From Halorhabdus salina (GTDB lineage Archaea > Halobacteriota > Halobacteria > Halobacteriales > Haloarculaceae): a stretch of 64,000 nt of DNA. How positions within the stretch are numbered: position 1 is the stretch's first letter; each line of letters opens with the position of its first letter. A program made the translations under genes and the position numbers. Positions 1 to 10,200 of this stretch are shown here, one piece after another. The DNA lies in the NCBI RefSeq assembly GCF_013839425.1, contig NZ_JACDNP010000002.1, forward strand, positions 187,453-251,452, read 5' to 3'. The notes beneath the pieces were generated by a model. The model was given only the letters and a program-made list of their open reading frames with translations. It made no database searches and was not told where the DNA came from.

Positions 1-503
1 CCGAGCGTGGCGAGCGCGTCGATGATCCAGCCATCGTCGTGCTCGTCAGCGACGCCTTTGACTTCGTCGTCGTCGGCCCATTTCGTCAGTCGCTCTTTTG
101 CATAGCGAGCGAGTTTTTCAGGGTCGCTGTTTCGACCGGCCTGATGCGTGACACTGTGATCGATCCCGCGTGCGGCCGGATACTTGCAGTGAGCGACGTG
201 TTGGACCAGATCATCGCTGTACCGCGTCACCCATACCGGACCTCGGTCGTCATCGGCCAGTGACGGTTCGTCACTGGAAACGTCTACCCGGATGACGATC
301 AGACTGTCGTCGGTGTCTATGAGATCGCCAGCAGCGTCCGGAGTGAGGTACGGAGCATAGTCACCGCCACCGAGCGTCCCGAGCGTGTAGAGTTTCCCAT
401 AGAGGTACTGGATGCTCCGGAGCGACGATATCGGCGAGTCCGGTAGCTCAACAGCTAACTCATCGTCGTCGTATTCCTCGCGGAACTCTTCAGGCGAAAG
501 CAT
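1..503 (-). CDS. cas8b: CRISPR-associated protein Cas8b (type I-B), N-terminal part
   Basis: Reverse-strand translation from ATG at 503 gives 167 open codons that run off the left edge of the window. The N-terminus reads MLSPEEFREEYDDDEL and continues with SIQYLYGKLYTLGTLGGGDYAPYLTPD split across positions 30-56, then GIDHSVTHQ; these are characteristic of haloarchaeal Cas8b/Csh1, the large subunit of the type I-B Cascade. In the family the protein takes part in PAM recognition and effector assembly with Cas5, Cas7 and Cas6. The start codon lies inside the last codons of cas6 (14-nt overlap), so the two genes are translationally coupled in the usual haloarchaeal order cas6-cas8b-cas7-cas5-cas3. 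Only the start is present; whether the operon is complete cannot be judged. Identification rests on remembered family sequence, not on a search. Confidence 0.88.
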   Translation of the reverse strand, partial: MLSPEEFREEYDDDELAVELPDSPISSLRSIQYLYGKLYTLGTLGGGDYAPYLTPDAAGDLIDTDDSLIVIRVDVSSDEPSLADDDRGPVWVTRYSDDLVQHVAHCKYPAARGIDHSVTHQAGRNSDPEKLARYAKERLTKWADDDEVKGVADEHDDGWIIDALATL

Positions 504-1302
504 CTGTTCCCTCCAACTCAGTCTCGCCCGGTTCCGTCTTCTCAACGACGTTCACGAACCCGAACCCGAGGCTATTGCGCTCGCCGATCCCGACATCCAG
601 CAACAGGTTCAGATGGCGACGATGATCGTCGTCTCGAACGGTATAGTCCAAGCGCCACTTGCTCAACACCCACGTCTCCGTCTCGCCGGTCGTCGGCTCG
701 ACCGGGATTGCAAACGTCTTGAGCAGCTCGTAGCCGTCGAACAACTCGCCGCTCACCTCGCTCGGCCCGGCCAGGTACTCCGGACAGAACAGGTCGTGTT
801 TCTGGTCCAGATTGGCCTCGATCTGATTCCGGAACGGTTCCATTGTGTGCTCTGGCCGCCAGAACTCCGCCTCGTCGTGATCAACGTCGATCCCGTACTC
901 CTCGAAGCGCCAGGGCGGGATTCGCACCAGCACGCCGGTTCCAGTCGAAATGGTCCCGCTTGTGCCGGGTTCGCCCACGTCGGGCGAGAGCGCCGTCACC
1001 TCCTCGACGGTGAAGGGCATCTCGCCGATGTTCAACTCGGGATCGTCCTGCAAATCGGCGGCGACGTGGGCCAGCAATTCCTCCTCGGGAGAGGCGACCA
1101 GCAAGGTTCGCTCGTCCCCCTCGTCCATATCCCCGGGTGGGAATGGGTTCGAATAGGTGAACGGTTTGGGCTGATTCTCGTCGTGCACCGCGTCGTAGTC
1201 GGTCCCGTCGAGTGCGTTCCAGAGTCGCCCGCGGAGTTTGTGGTGATACGCGTTGTCGTATGCCGCGTCGGCTCGTGCCCGTAACCGGGCGAGAACACGC
1301 AT
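490..1302 (-). CDS. cas6: CRISPR-associated endoribonuclease Cas6 (type I-B)
   Basis: A 270-residue protein that would cut the CRISPR precursor transcript within each repeat to give mature crRNAs. The C-terminus carries the glycine-rich signature of Cas6 (GIGERNSLGFGFVN, about residues 240-253), and the N-terminus (MRVLARLRARADAAYDNAYHHKLRGRLWNAL interrupted around residue 20) has the RAMP-type beginning with the conserved Y..YHHKL segment seen in haloarchaeal Cas6. Length matches the family. It is the first gene of the operon and overlaps cas8b by 14 nt. The ATG at 1302 is preferred because it places the protein start exactly at the conserved MRVL. A TATA-like TTATTAG lies about 65 nt upstream. 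No catalytic-site assignment is attempted. Confidence 0.9.
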   Translation of the reverse strand: MRVLARLRARADAAYDNAYHHKLRGRLWNALDGTDYDAVHDENQPKPFTYSNPFPPGDMDEGDERTLLVASPEEELLAHVAADLQDDPELNIGEMPFTVEEVTALSPDVGEPGTSGTISTGTGVLVRIPPWRFEEYGIDVDHDEAEFWRPEHTMEPFRNQIEANLDQKHDLFCPEYLAGPSEVSGELFDGYELLKTFAIPVEPTTGETETWVLSKWRLDYTVRDDDHRRHLNLLLDVGIGERNSLGFGFVNVVEKTEPGETELEGTDAFA

Positions 1303-1364
1303 CCCGCGTCACCTCACCTCTCGCCGTTCAGTTGGTAGCATTACCCCTTCACGGTCATTCGGCT

Positions 1365-1375
1365 CACTAATAAGG
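1365..1375 (-). promoter_or_regulatory. possible TATA box of the cas operon
   Basis: On the minus strand an AT-rich CTTATTAG stands in otherwise GC-rich DNA 63-73 nt upstream of the cas6 ATG. It would imply a leader of about 35-40 nt. The same bases sit within a few nucleotides of the start of the truncated PIN reading frame on the other strand, so the rearrangement that removed the PIN 5' end must have left this promoter in place or created it. Weak evidence: motif and position only. Confidence 0.3.
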
Positions 1376-1379
1376 TTCA

Positions 1380-1937
1380 TTGTGCCAAAGTGAAAGTGAA
1401 GCCCACAGAGGGCCGGCTGGAAAGCAAATCTTCTCAATTCCGAAAGCCGACGCGAACTACGAGACGGCCGTCGATCCGGACCCATTGCAGTATCTGCTGA
1501 CCGGGGCCGAGGTGGTGGTCCCGTTGCAGGTCGAGCGCGAACTACGCGAGATGGCCGGGTACGACGACATCCACGCCGCGGCAGCGACAAACGTCCTCGC
1601 CGCGAGCGAGCACTACACGCTCGCCGATCCGCTCGATCGAGCGGACACGCCCGAGAAAGTACCCGATCGCGGCCTCGACGAGGGAGCGACTGCCGGGATC
1701 GTGTTGGCAAACGCACTCGAAGCCGACGCAATCGTGACCGACGAGTTCCGGAACCTGGCACGGATTCACGCCCTCCTCGACGGCGTCCAATTGGTTCCGA
1801 CACCGCGACTGGTACGTGACTACGCCCGAGCAGGACATCTCCGTCCCGAGCAGGCCCGGGTCTTGATCGAAACCATCGCGCCACACCGGAGTTGGGAATC
1901 GAACAGGTACGTCCAGGCTGTGAAAGAATCGTTGTAA
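1380..1937 (+). pseudogene. 5'-truncated PIN-domain (VapC-like) protein
   Basis: The reading frame has the body of a haloarchaeal PIN-domain protein: LLTGAEVVVPLQVERELREMA, then an acidic LDEGATAGIVLANALEADAIVTDEFRNLARIHALL stretch (pieces around residues 40-55 and 100-130), and the typical C-terminal SWESNRYVQ. PIN nucleases begin with a V-F-D-T-S-A-L type strand carrying the first catalytic aspartate; here it is replaced by unrelated MCQSESEAHRGPAGKQ, and family-like sequence resumes only at FSIPKADA. No upstream frame supplies the missing strand. The central E (GATAGI) and TDEF aspartate remain. I infer loss of the first 8-12 codons and probably of nuclease activity. It ends 23 nt before the IS hairpin. 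It could still be made as a short protein. Confidence 0.6.
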
Positions 1938-1960
1938 ATTAGAGAAAATACAGGAGAAAC

Positions 1961-1980
1961 CCCACGGCTTTAGCCGTGGG
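1961..1980 (+). repeat. left-end hairpin of the IS element
   Basis: Perfect 9-bp inverted repeat with a TT loop, CCCACGGCTTTAGCCGTGGG, 90 nt upstream of the tnpB start. It matches the right-end hairpin in all but three positions, with compensating changes in the stem. Confidence 0.85.
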
Positions 1981-2069
1981 ATGAATCCGTACGCTTCGTG
2001 GCATAAACCGTACTACAGTAGCAAGGCAACTCCCTAACGTTCATAAACCACCAACCACACATCTAATCT

Positions 2070-3345
<1,276 letters not shown>

Positions 3346-3441
3346 CGGGACGGGTACAGATGAGTAGCGGCCAAAGAGCCTGTTTCTGCTCTCAAACCAA
3401 CCGAATCCTGGTGGATCGAAAGGGCGAACCCGTCTCGCGCG

Positions 3442-3491
3442 TCGCTGAGCGACCTCTGTCCGAGCGAAGCGAGGACATGTCGCTCAGCGAT
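3442..3491. repeat. inverted repeat in the gene-free stretch after the IS
   Basis: TCGCTGAGCGAC (3442-3453) and its exact complement GTCGCTCAGCGA (3480-3491) flank a 26-nt loop that itself contains GAGCGAAGCGAG. The region 3331-3605 has no convincing gene; the rest of it shows no recognisable protein similarity. The repeat could be a transcription terminator-like structure or a dispersed haloarchaeal palindrome. Confidence 0.5.
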
Positions 3492-3605
3492 CGCGAGCGG
3501 GTGAGGGCTTTCAAGGCAGTCTCATTCGTTTCGAATCCGTCCCAGAGCACCTCCATCAGAACACACCGCGACCTTTAGGACCGTCCCCCACCGAGAATAG
3601 TCATC

Positions 3606-4361
3606 GTGCGCATCGAGCAGAGTTTCATCCCCGTCAGGGGCGTCGGCGAGCAGACCGAGCGTACTCTCTGGCAGCAGGGGATCACCCACTGGGACGACTT
3701 CGAACCGGACGCCGTCGGCACAACGACCGCCGAGCGCATCGAGACGTTCATCGACGACGCTCGTGACCACCTGGCCCAGCGGAACAGCCACTATTTCGGC
3801 CGTCAGTTCCCCAGCCAGGCCCAGTGGCGGCTTTATGAGTCCTTCCAAGAAACGGCGGCCTTCTTCGACATCGAGACGACGGGCTTAGACCAGCGCCACG
3901 ACGCCGTGACGACCGTCAGCGTCCGGCAGGGTGGCGAAACGAAAACGTTCGTCCAGGATCGCGATCTCTGCGCCGAGCGCCTCCGAGATGTCTTTGGCGA
4001 CGCCGACCTGCTCGTTTCCTTCAACGGCAAGCGCTTCGACGTCCCGTTTTTGGAGCAGTCCTTCGATCTCGATGGCGTGCTCGACCGACCGCACCTCGAT
4101 CTGATGTACCCGTGTCGGCAACTCGATCTGACGGGCGGGCTGAAGCAGATCGAGAAAGACGTCGGCATCCAGCGCGATCGGCCGGATCTCTCCGGGAAGG
4201 ATGCCGTCCGGTTGTGGTACGACTACCAGCGTGGTGACGACGACGCTCTGGAAACCCTCGTCTCCTACAATCGCGAGGATGTCGATCACTTAGCGACCGT
4301 CGCTGACAGGGTCGTCACGCGGCTCCACGAGCGAACGGTGCCTGAAGACTGCGACCTCTGA
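3606..4361 (+). CDS. RNase H-like DEDDy exonuclease (YprB-like family)
   Basis: The 251-residue protein has an exonuclease fold with DEDDy motifs: D88 and E90 in FFDIETTG, D145 in VSFNGKRFDVPFL, and Y221/D225 in SYNREDVDHL. This is the arrangement of the DnaQ-like YprB_RNaseH-like family, expected to degrade single-stranded DNA or RNA from the 3' end with two metal ions. The first 75 residues resemble a helix-hairpin-helix-like helical segment (VRGVGEQTERTLWQQGITHWDDF). It starts at GTG 3606, preceded by a short spacer in a gene-free region, and is convergent with, and directly abuts, the rhomboid gene. Substrate unknown. All catalytic residues are intact. Confidence 0.8.
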   Translation: MRIEQSFIPVRGVGEQTERTLWQQGITHWDDFEPDAVGTTTAERIETFIDDARDHLAQRNSHYFGRQFPSQAQWRLYESFQETAAFFDIETTGLDQRHDAVTTVSVRQGGETKTFVQDRDLCAERLRDVFGDADLLVSFNGKRFDVPFLEQSFDLDGVLDRPHLDLMYPCRQLDLTGGLKQIEKDVGIQRDRPDLSGKDAVRLWYDYQRGDDDALETLVSYNREDVDHLATVADRVVTRLHERTVPEDCDL

Positions 4362-4976
4362 TCAGAGGCGTCGTCGGTCGGTTTCGCCCGCCCCGGTGGC
4401 CCTCCCGTGGCTGCGGAGCAGATGCGTCCGACCGGCGAGCAACCCCAACACGAGGCCGGTAAAGTGCGCGATCAACGCCACGCGACGGCCCCGCGTCAGC
4501 CACGTGATCGCGAGGGCGACCCCGAGGACGACCACGATCGCCACCCGCGGACTGATGGTGATCCGGGTGGCGACGGCGTCAGTCAGGCGGTTGCCGGCAA
4601 GGAGATACCCAAACAGACCGAAGATCGCACCGCTGGCACCCAGTACCGAGACGCTGTCGCCGAGCAGTTCCGTGACCGTCACCTCGGCCGCGCCGGCGAC
4701 CGCGCCGACAGCGAGGAAAAACAGGTAGAACCGCCAGGGTTCCGTCCGCCGTTCGAGGACGAGTCCGAGGACGAACAGCCCGAATGCGTTGGTCGCGAGA
4801 TGTAGTGGGCCTCCGTGGGCGAGGACGCTCGTCAGGAGTGTCCAGGGTTCATGGGTCAACGGCCAGGCGACCGCGAACCCGACCGGGACGCCAAACACGG
4901 AGAACAACACCTGCAGGAGAAAGACCACCACGAGCACGCCGATCAGCGTCGTCGTCGGACTCGTCGCTCTGCTCAT
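4362..4976 (-). CDS. rhomboid family intramembrane serine protease
   Basis: A 204-residue polytopic membrane protein with the rhomboid active site: serine S115 in GASGAIFG, histidine H171 in LIAHFTGLVLGLLAG and the H59/N63 pair in HLATNAF that lines the oxyanion hole. Six hydrophobic segments span roughly residues 10-28, 45-70, 82-104, 108-128, 143-160 and 166-182. Members cleave transmembrane segments of substrates within the lipid bilayer; the substrate here is unknown. A short basic C-terminus follows the last helix. The gene stands alone, minus strand, its stop abutting the stop of the exonuclease gene. Confidence 0.9.
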   Translation of the reverse strand: MSRATSPTTTLIGVLVVVFLLQVLFSVFGVPVGFAVAWPLTHEPWTLLTSVLAHGGPLHLATNAFGLFVLGLVLERRTEPWRFYLFFLAVGAVAGAAEVTVTELLGDSVSVLGASGAIFGLFGYLLAGNRLTDAVATRITISPRVAIVVVLGVALAITWLTRGRRVALIAHFTGLVLGLLAGRTHLLRSHGRATGAGETDRRRL

Positions 4977-5067
4977 ACCTCGCGTACGTCGGCCGGCATC
5001 AAGAAGGGTCGGGCCGTCTCGGGTGGATCATTCGCGGGAACCGATGGGCGAGCGCATTCGCGTCCAA

Positions 5068-5505
5068 TCAACGGTCGTTGATGACGGTCGGGTCGACCCA
5101 CAGCAAGAAGCCATCCTCGCGGCTGACGACGCCGCGGATCGACTCGACATCTTCCTGTGGCTTGACAGCCGTGCGCTCGAACGTGCTCACCTGCTCAACT
5201 TCGTCGACCAACCAGCCGGATTGCTCGTCACCGTCGCTCTCGAAAACGATGATCCGGTGACCGCCCTCGTGATCGTCCATCCCGAAGATGACTTTCGGAT
5301 CGATGATCGTCGTGGTCTGTTCACGCAAGTTCATCACGCCCCGGACGTGCCGTTTGCTGTCCGGGACTGGCGTGAGCGTCTTTTCGTCGACGATTTCCGC
5401 GATGTATTCGATCTCGACGCAGTATCGCTGGTCGTCGAGATCGAACTCCAGGACCTGTATCTCCTCGCCCGTCTCGGTTTGTGTTTCGCTGCCTTCGACT
5501 GCCAC
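5068..5505 (-). CDS. cheW: chemotaxis coupling protein CheW
   Basis: A 145-residue CheW-domain protein that would link transducers to the kinase CheA. Family features are the first strand EIQVLEFDLDDQRYCVEIEYIAEIV (residues 15-39, with the invariant internal glycine-free beta barrel), the RGVMNLREQTTTIIDP segment that matches the canonical R-G-x-x-N-L-R-G hallmark apart from E in place of G, and VDEVEQVSTF. It follows the transducer gene with a 2-nt gap, so the two form an operon. No cheA, cheY or cheB is nearby, suggesting this is an auxiliary CheW dedicated to the adjacent cytosolic transducer. Confidence 0.9.
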   Translation of the reverse strand: MAVEGSETQTETGEEIQVLEFDLDDQRYCVEIEYIAEIVDEKTLTPVPDSKRHVRGVMNLREQTTTIIDPKVIFGMDDHEGGHRIIVFESDGDEQSGWLVDEVEQVSTFERTAVKPQEDVESIRGVVSREDGFLLWVDPTVINDR

Positions 5506-5507
5506 GA

Positions 5508-7058
5508 TCAGTCACCCTGTTCGAGGCGATCAACGGCCGACTCCAGATTGTCGACCATCTGGGCCTGTTCCTCGTTGGCGGCGTAGATGTTCTGGACCTC
5601 GCTCGACACCTCACGGGCCTGCTCGGCGACCTGATCGACCAGTGAGGCGACCTCTTCGGCGCTTGCGGCCTGGTCGTCAGTCGCCTCGGCAACCTCGCCG
5701 ACCCCGCTGGTTGCCTCCTGGATCGCGTCGACGATTTCCTCGAGGGCGTCCATCGTCGCTTCGACTTTCGTGATTCCGCTGTCGACCTGTTCGTTGGCTT
5801 CGGCGAGACTTTCGGCCGTCTCGTCGGTGTCCGCCTTGATGCCGGCGATCATTCGCTCGATAGTTTCGGCGTTCTCCTGGGCGTCCTCGGCGAGACTTTT
5901 GACTTCGTTGGCGACGACAGCAAAGCCTTCGCCCTCCTGGCCGGCACGGGCGGCCTCAATGTTGGCGTTCAGGGCCAGCATGTTGGTCTGATCGGCGATG
6001 TCGTTGATCACCTCGACAATCTCGTCGATCTCGTCGACGCGATCCTGGAGGTCATCGAGGTCCTCGGTCACGTCGGTTGTCGCGGCGTCGATGCCTTCCA
6101 TCTCGTCGATTGCCTCTTCTGCACGTTCGGAACCGTCCTGAGCGCGGCGTTCGGCCTGTTCGGTCGTAGTGGCGACTTCTTCGGCACTCGAGGCGACCTC
6201 CTCGACAGAGGCGCTCACGTTGCCGACCTCGCCGCTGACTTCGTCCATGGATTCGGCCATGCGTTCGGCCGTCGAGGAAATCTCGTCGGAACTCGAAGCG
6301 ACATCGTCGGCGTTCTGACTGAGTTCCGCCATCGAGTTAGACACTTCTTCGGCGGCCGCCTTGACGTCCGAGATGTCCTTGAAACTCTCCGTAATGCCGA
6401 CGACGTCACCCTGGTCGTTGGTGATCCGCTCGGAGACGAGTAACGTCTGTTTGGTCTGGCCGTTGGGCAGTTCCTTCTCGACTTCGACCTCGACGCGCTG
6501 TTTGCCCTGCTCCATGAGCTGGCGCATGGTGCAGTTTTTATTCCCGCAGAACTTCCCCGACATCTGGTTCATGCACTTCAGCGTGTCGCGATTCTCCGTG
6601 TCGACACCAGTCCACTCCTCCATCACGCGGTTCTGCTTGACGACGTTGAGGTTTTCGTCGATGACGCGCTGGGCCGATCCCGATGTATCGTACAGCTGAT
6701 CGGGATCGTCCTCGATGACGACTTCGAGTTCGGATCGGTCCTCTGTCGGGACAGCGTCTTCGGGGACGTCGTTCCACTCGACCGACTCGCTGGACTCCGC
6801 TGTCTCGGCCTGTTCGGAGCGTTGGACCGTGCCCCCATCGGACTGTACCGGCTTCGCTGTCGAACTGCCCTCGTGGTTGGGAATGTGCGGTTCTTGGGCC
6901 GTCGTCTCCGGCTGTGGGTCGTCGGTCTCAATGTCCTCCGTATCGACCGTCGTCTCGCCGTCGGAAGGTTCGTCCACGTCGGTGTCAGCGACGTCGCTTT
7001 TCGATCGTTCGTCCGCAGCACCGTCGAGCCGGTTGGTAATTCGATCTCTGAGTGTCAT
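5508..7058 (-). CDS. soluble methyl-accepting transducer with cysteine-bearing PAS domain
   Basis: A 516-residue Htr-type transducer. Residues 1-115 are a disordered acidic region; 115-225 form a PAS domain ([31 protein letters not shown]); the rest is a long coiled coil with the conserved signalling tip ([20 protein letters not shown] near residue 360), which contacts CheA and CheW. There is no transmembrane segment or HAMP domain, so it senses a cytoplasmic cue. The PAS domain holds three closely spaced cysteines (C162, C171, C176) in a segment [17 protein letters not shown], a candidate metal, haem or iron-sulfur ligand set or redox switch. It is transcribed with cheW. The upstream region has a TATA-like box around 7141-7150. 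Confidence 0.9.
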   Translation of the reverse strand: MTLRDRITNRLDGAADERSKSDVADTDVDEPSDGETTVDTEDIETDDPQPETTAQEPHIPNHEGSSTAKPVQSDGGTVQRSEQAETAESSESVEWNDVPEDAVPTEDRSELEVVIEDDPDQLYDTSGSAQRVIDENLNVVKQNRVMEEWTGVDTENRDTLKCMNQMSGKFCGNKNCTMRQLMEQGKQRVEVEVEKELPNGQTKQTLLVSERITNDQGDVVGITESFKDISDVKAAAEEVSNSMAELSQNADDVASSSDEISSTAERMAESMDEVSGEVGNVSASVEEVASSAEEVATTTEQAERRAQDGSERAEEAIDEMEGIDAATTDVTEDLDDLQDRVDEIDEIVEVINDIADQTNMLALNANIEAARAGQEGEGFAVVANEVKSLAEDAQENAETIERMIAGIKADTDETAESLAEANEQVDSGITKVEATMDALEEIVDAIQEATSGVGEVAEATDDQAASAEEVASLVDQVAEQAREVSSEVQNIYAANEEQAQMVDNLESAVDRLEQGD

Positions 7059-7134
7059 CCGTGGTCACGGTAATACTCAACAACCCCTCCGCAGATACGA
7101 ATTGACCCGATTATTTGTGAATGGGGCTCCATTG

Positions 7135-7154
7135 CACCCAAATTTATTAGGGTG
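7135..7154 (-). promoter_or_regulatory. TATA-like box inside a short inverted repeat, transducer operon
   Basis: CACCC at 7135-7139 and GGGTG at 7150-7154 flank the AT-rich core AAATTTATTA, which on the minus strand reads as an archaeal TATA element. It lies about 80 nt upstream of the transducer start, implying a leader of about 50 nt. The remaining part of 7059-7238 shows no gene. Confidence 0.35.
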
Positions 7155-7238
7155 TGTCTGTTTCCATCGGTGATTGAACCGACGGAACCGCGAGACGCTC
7201 GATGGGACTGTCCGGTCAAAGACGACCATCGGCGATCG

Positions 7239-10200
7239 TCAGTCGACGGACTCGAACAGTAACTGCAGGACGTTTCGCTGGACAGTGCGAACGTGTTGGT
7301 GGAAGGTCGCGGGGGCAATGCCAATGGCATCAGCGATTTCCTCGCCACTGCTCTCGCGAGGCCACTCGAAAAAGCCGCGCCGGTAGGCAATCGTCAGGAT
7401 CTCTTGCTGTCGGTCGGTGAGTCCTTCCAGCGCGCCCGCGAGTGACATCGTCCGGTCCGCCTCAACCGTTCGCTGGGCGTGGAGTGTCAGATCCGCATAG
7501 GTGTCTTGGAGATCCTCGACGAACGCTCGTACCTGATCGGTCCGTGGCACGTAGACCGTCAGTCGGTTCGTCCGCTCGTCGGCGACGAGTCGGTGCAGAC
7601 GAGCACCGTGTGTCCCGAGGATTGCAAGCATGGTCGACTCACGGAACGCGAGTTCGATCTGCTCGTCCCCCTCGGCCCCGAACGTCGTCGCTCGTTCGAC
7701 CATCGGTTCGGCCGCAAGGGACTCGGCTACCGGCCCGATATCTGGTGCCGTTGCGTAGGCCAGATAGTTGCCGTCCGACCGTTGTACGACGCTCGTGACG
7801 GTCAGTTCCGAGTCCGTAAGCGACCCGAGACTGAGGAGGAACTCCTCGCCGGACGGGATCGTGAGTTCGAGTTCGACGCCACCCCCCGACTGGAGGGATC
7901 GATCGCGTTCGAGGCTGGTGATCGCGTAGGCGATGGTCGTCCCGAGTTCGGCCAGGACGGTCCGTTCTTCGTCGGCGAAGACGCCAGGCTGATCGGCATA
8001 GATCTCCAGCACGCCGTACTCGCGCGTCCCGTAACTGATCGGGATGGCGACAGCGGCCTGATAGCCCATCTCCAGGGCCGTCCGTCGCCATGGCCCACTC
8101 GTATCACTTGAGACGATGTTCGGCACTTCGACGATACGCTGTTGCTCGATGGCGCGCGACGCGATCGACGTGTCCGCCGAATCGTCGCCGATGGTTGCGA
8201 ATGCCTCCGCCCGGTCGTCCGAAGCGGCCCGGAGTGCGAATCCCGGGTCAGTCACGGACGGGGTACCGATCCAGGCGAGTTCCCAGTGATCGATCGACGC
8301 GAGGTTCTGACAGACGGCGTCTTCGACCGCTGAGCGCGTCGTGGCTTCGACGATCGTTTGCTGGATGTCTCTGATGATCGCGTTGATCCGACGGAGTCGT
8401 TCGAGCCGTTCGTTCTGGCGCTCCAGTCGCGCCGTATACTCCTGGAGTCGTTCGCGCTGTTCGACGCTCTTGTAAGCCGCAGTGACGTTCCGGGCCAGCG
8501 TTTCGACGAACTGCCGGGCGAAGTCGGTTTGTTCTGGCCCATGCTGGCGATCGGCTGCAAGGACTCCCACGTCGCCGATGGGGACGGCGAGTAGTCGGGA
8601 CGATGGTTCGGACTCGTGGTCTCCCGGATCGAGCGCGTCGAGAGCAGGGTCCTCACGAACGAACGCCTCCCAAATCGGGCCGTCGTCGGGACCGACAGTT
8701 TCCTCGAAGACGGAGTTTTGGGACGTCGGCACAGATCGAGCGACGCGCTCCAGCGTGCCGGTTTCGTCGTCCCACCGGTAGAACGCCAGCGGGACGGTCT
8801 CGGCAGTGCCTTCGATCGCATCGATCGTTTGGGCCGGAATGGCATTGGCGGATTCGACGTCGAACAGCGACCGCGTGGCCTCGTGGAGTGAACGCAACTG
8901 CTGGCGTCGACGTCGGTCGGCAAAGAGGGCACCGACTTGCTGGACGAGATTGCGGACGAAGGTGAGTTCCAGCGTCGAAAACGGTTCGTCCCGGGCATCT
9001 TGGGCTACAAAACAGATCGTGCCTTGCAGGTCACCGTCCACGAACAGCGGCGCGCCGACGTATGCCGAAATCCCGAACTGTTGGTAGGCGGGTTCGTCGT
9101 CGAATCCCTGGCCAGGGGCGTCGTAAATGCTGAAAACGTCTTCCCGTTCGACGACGGTTTCACAGAACGTGTCTTCCAGCGGGAGTTGTTGTCCAGCAGA
9201 GAGTTGATCGCTCTCACCGGTAAGCGTCGAGAGTTCGACGACGCCGTCTTCGATGGCGGTGAGATAGCCGACAGACAGACCGACGCGTTCACGACCGATC
9301 TCGATGATAGCTTCGATCTTTTCGTCGAACGATCGATCGGCGTCCGTGAGCACGTCTTGGAGGTCCAGGAGTGCGCGATCGTTGGCTTCGAGATGCTGGC
9401 GGTGCCGATATTCGGCAGTGATGTCACGGACGGCACCGCGAACGGCCGTGACCGCTCCTGTGTCGGTCAGTGGTTCGCCGACGATACGGACCCACCGTTG
9501 GTCGTCGTCCCGGTCGATCCGCACGCGATAATCAAAGCCGAGGCCGTACTCCCGCGCGCGGTCGAACGCCGTCTTGACGCGCTCACGGTCCTCCGGGTGA
9601 AACACCGCAGTCACGGCCTCAAGCGTGGGTTCGCTGTCCACGTCGAGATCAAACAGCTGACTGAACTGCGTTGTCGTCCGCACGGTTCCCGATTCGACGT
9701 CATACTCCCAGGCACCGACGTTAGCCAATCGCTGGGAGTGTGCCAAGAGATCGCGACTCCGTTCGAGCTGCCGTTCGCGCGTCTTCTGTTCGGAGATGTC
9801 GACGTGCACGCCGACGACGCGGACTGGCTCGCCGCTGTCATCGCGCTCGACCACCCCGCCGACGGTCCTGATCCACTTCCAGTCGCCCTCGGCCGTCTGC
9901 AGTCGATGTTCGGCCTCGTATCGCTCTGTCTTACCGTCAAGATGGGTCTCGATCTTGGTCTCGACGGCCGGCAAATCGTCGGGATGCACCAGTTGTTCCC
10001 ACCCCTCCCTGTCGGCTTGGATGGTTGCGCGGTCGTAGCCGAGTATCTCCCCCCACTGGTCGTTGAACGTGACCTCGTCGGTCCGGAGGTCCCAGTCCCA
10101 GATGCCGAGGTCGGTCCCCTCGACGACGAGCTTGAGGTGGTCGGCCAGGCGGGCGAGTTCCTGTTCGCGGGCTTTCCGATCGGAGATATCCGCCTGGATC

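Noticed and set aside
3360-3578. A 72-residue frame over the inverted repeat after the IS
   Set aside because: It consists mainly of the palindrome read in frame and has no acidic bias.
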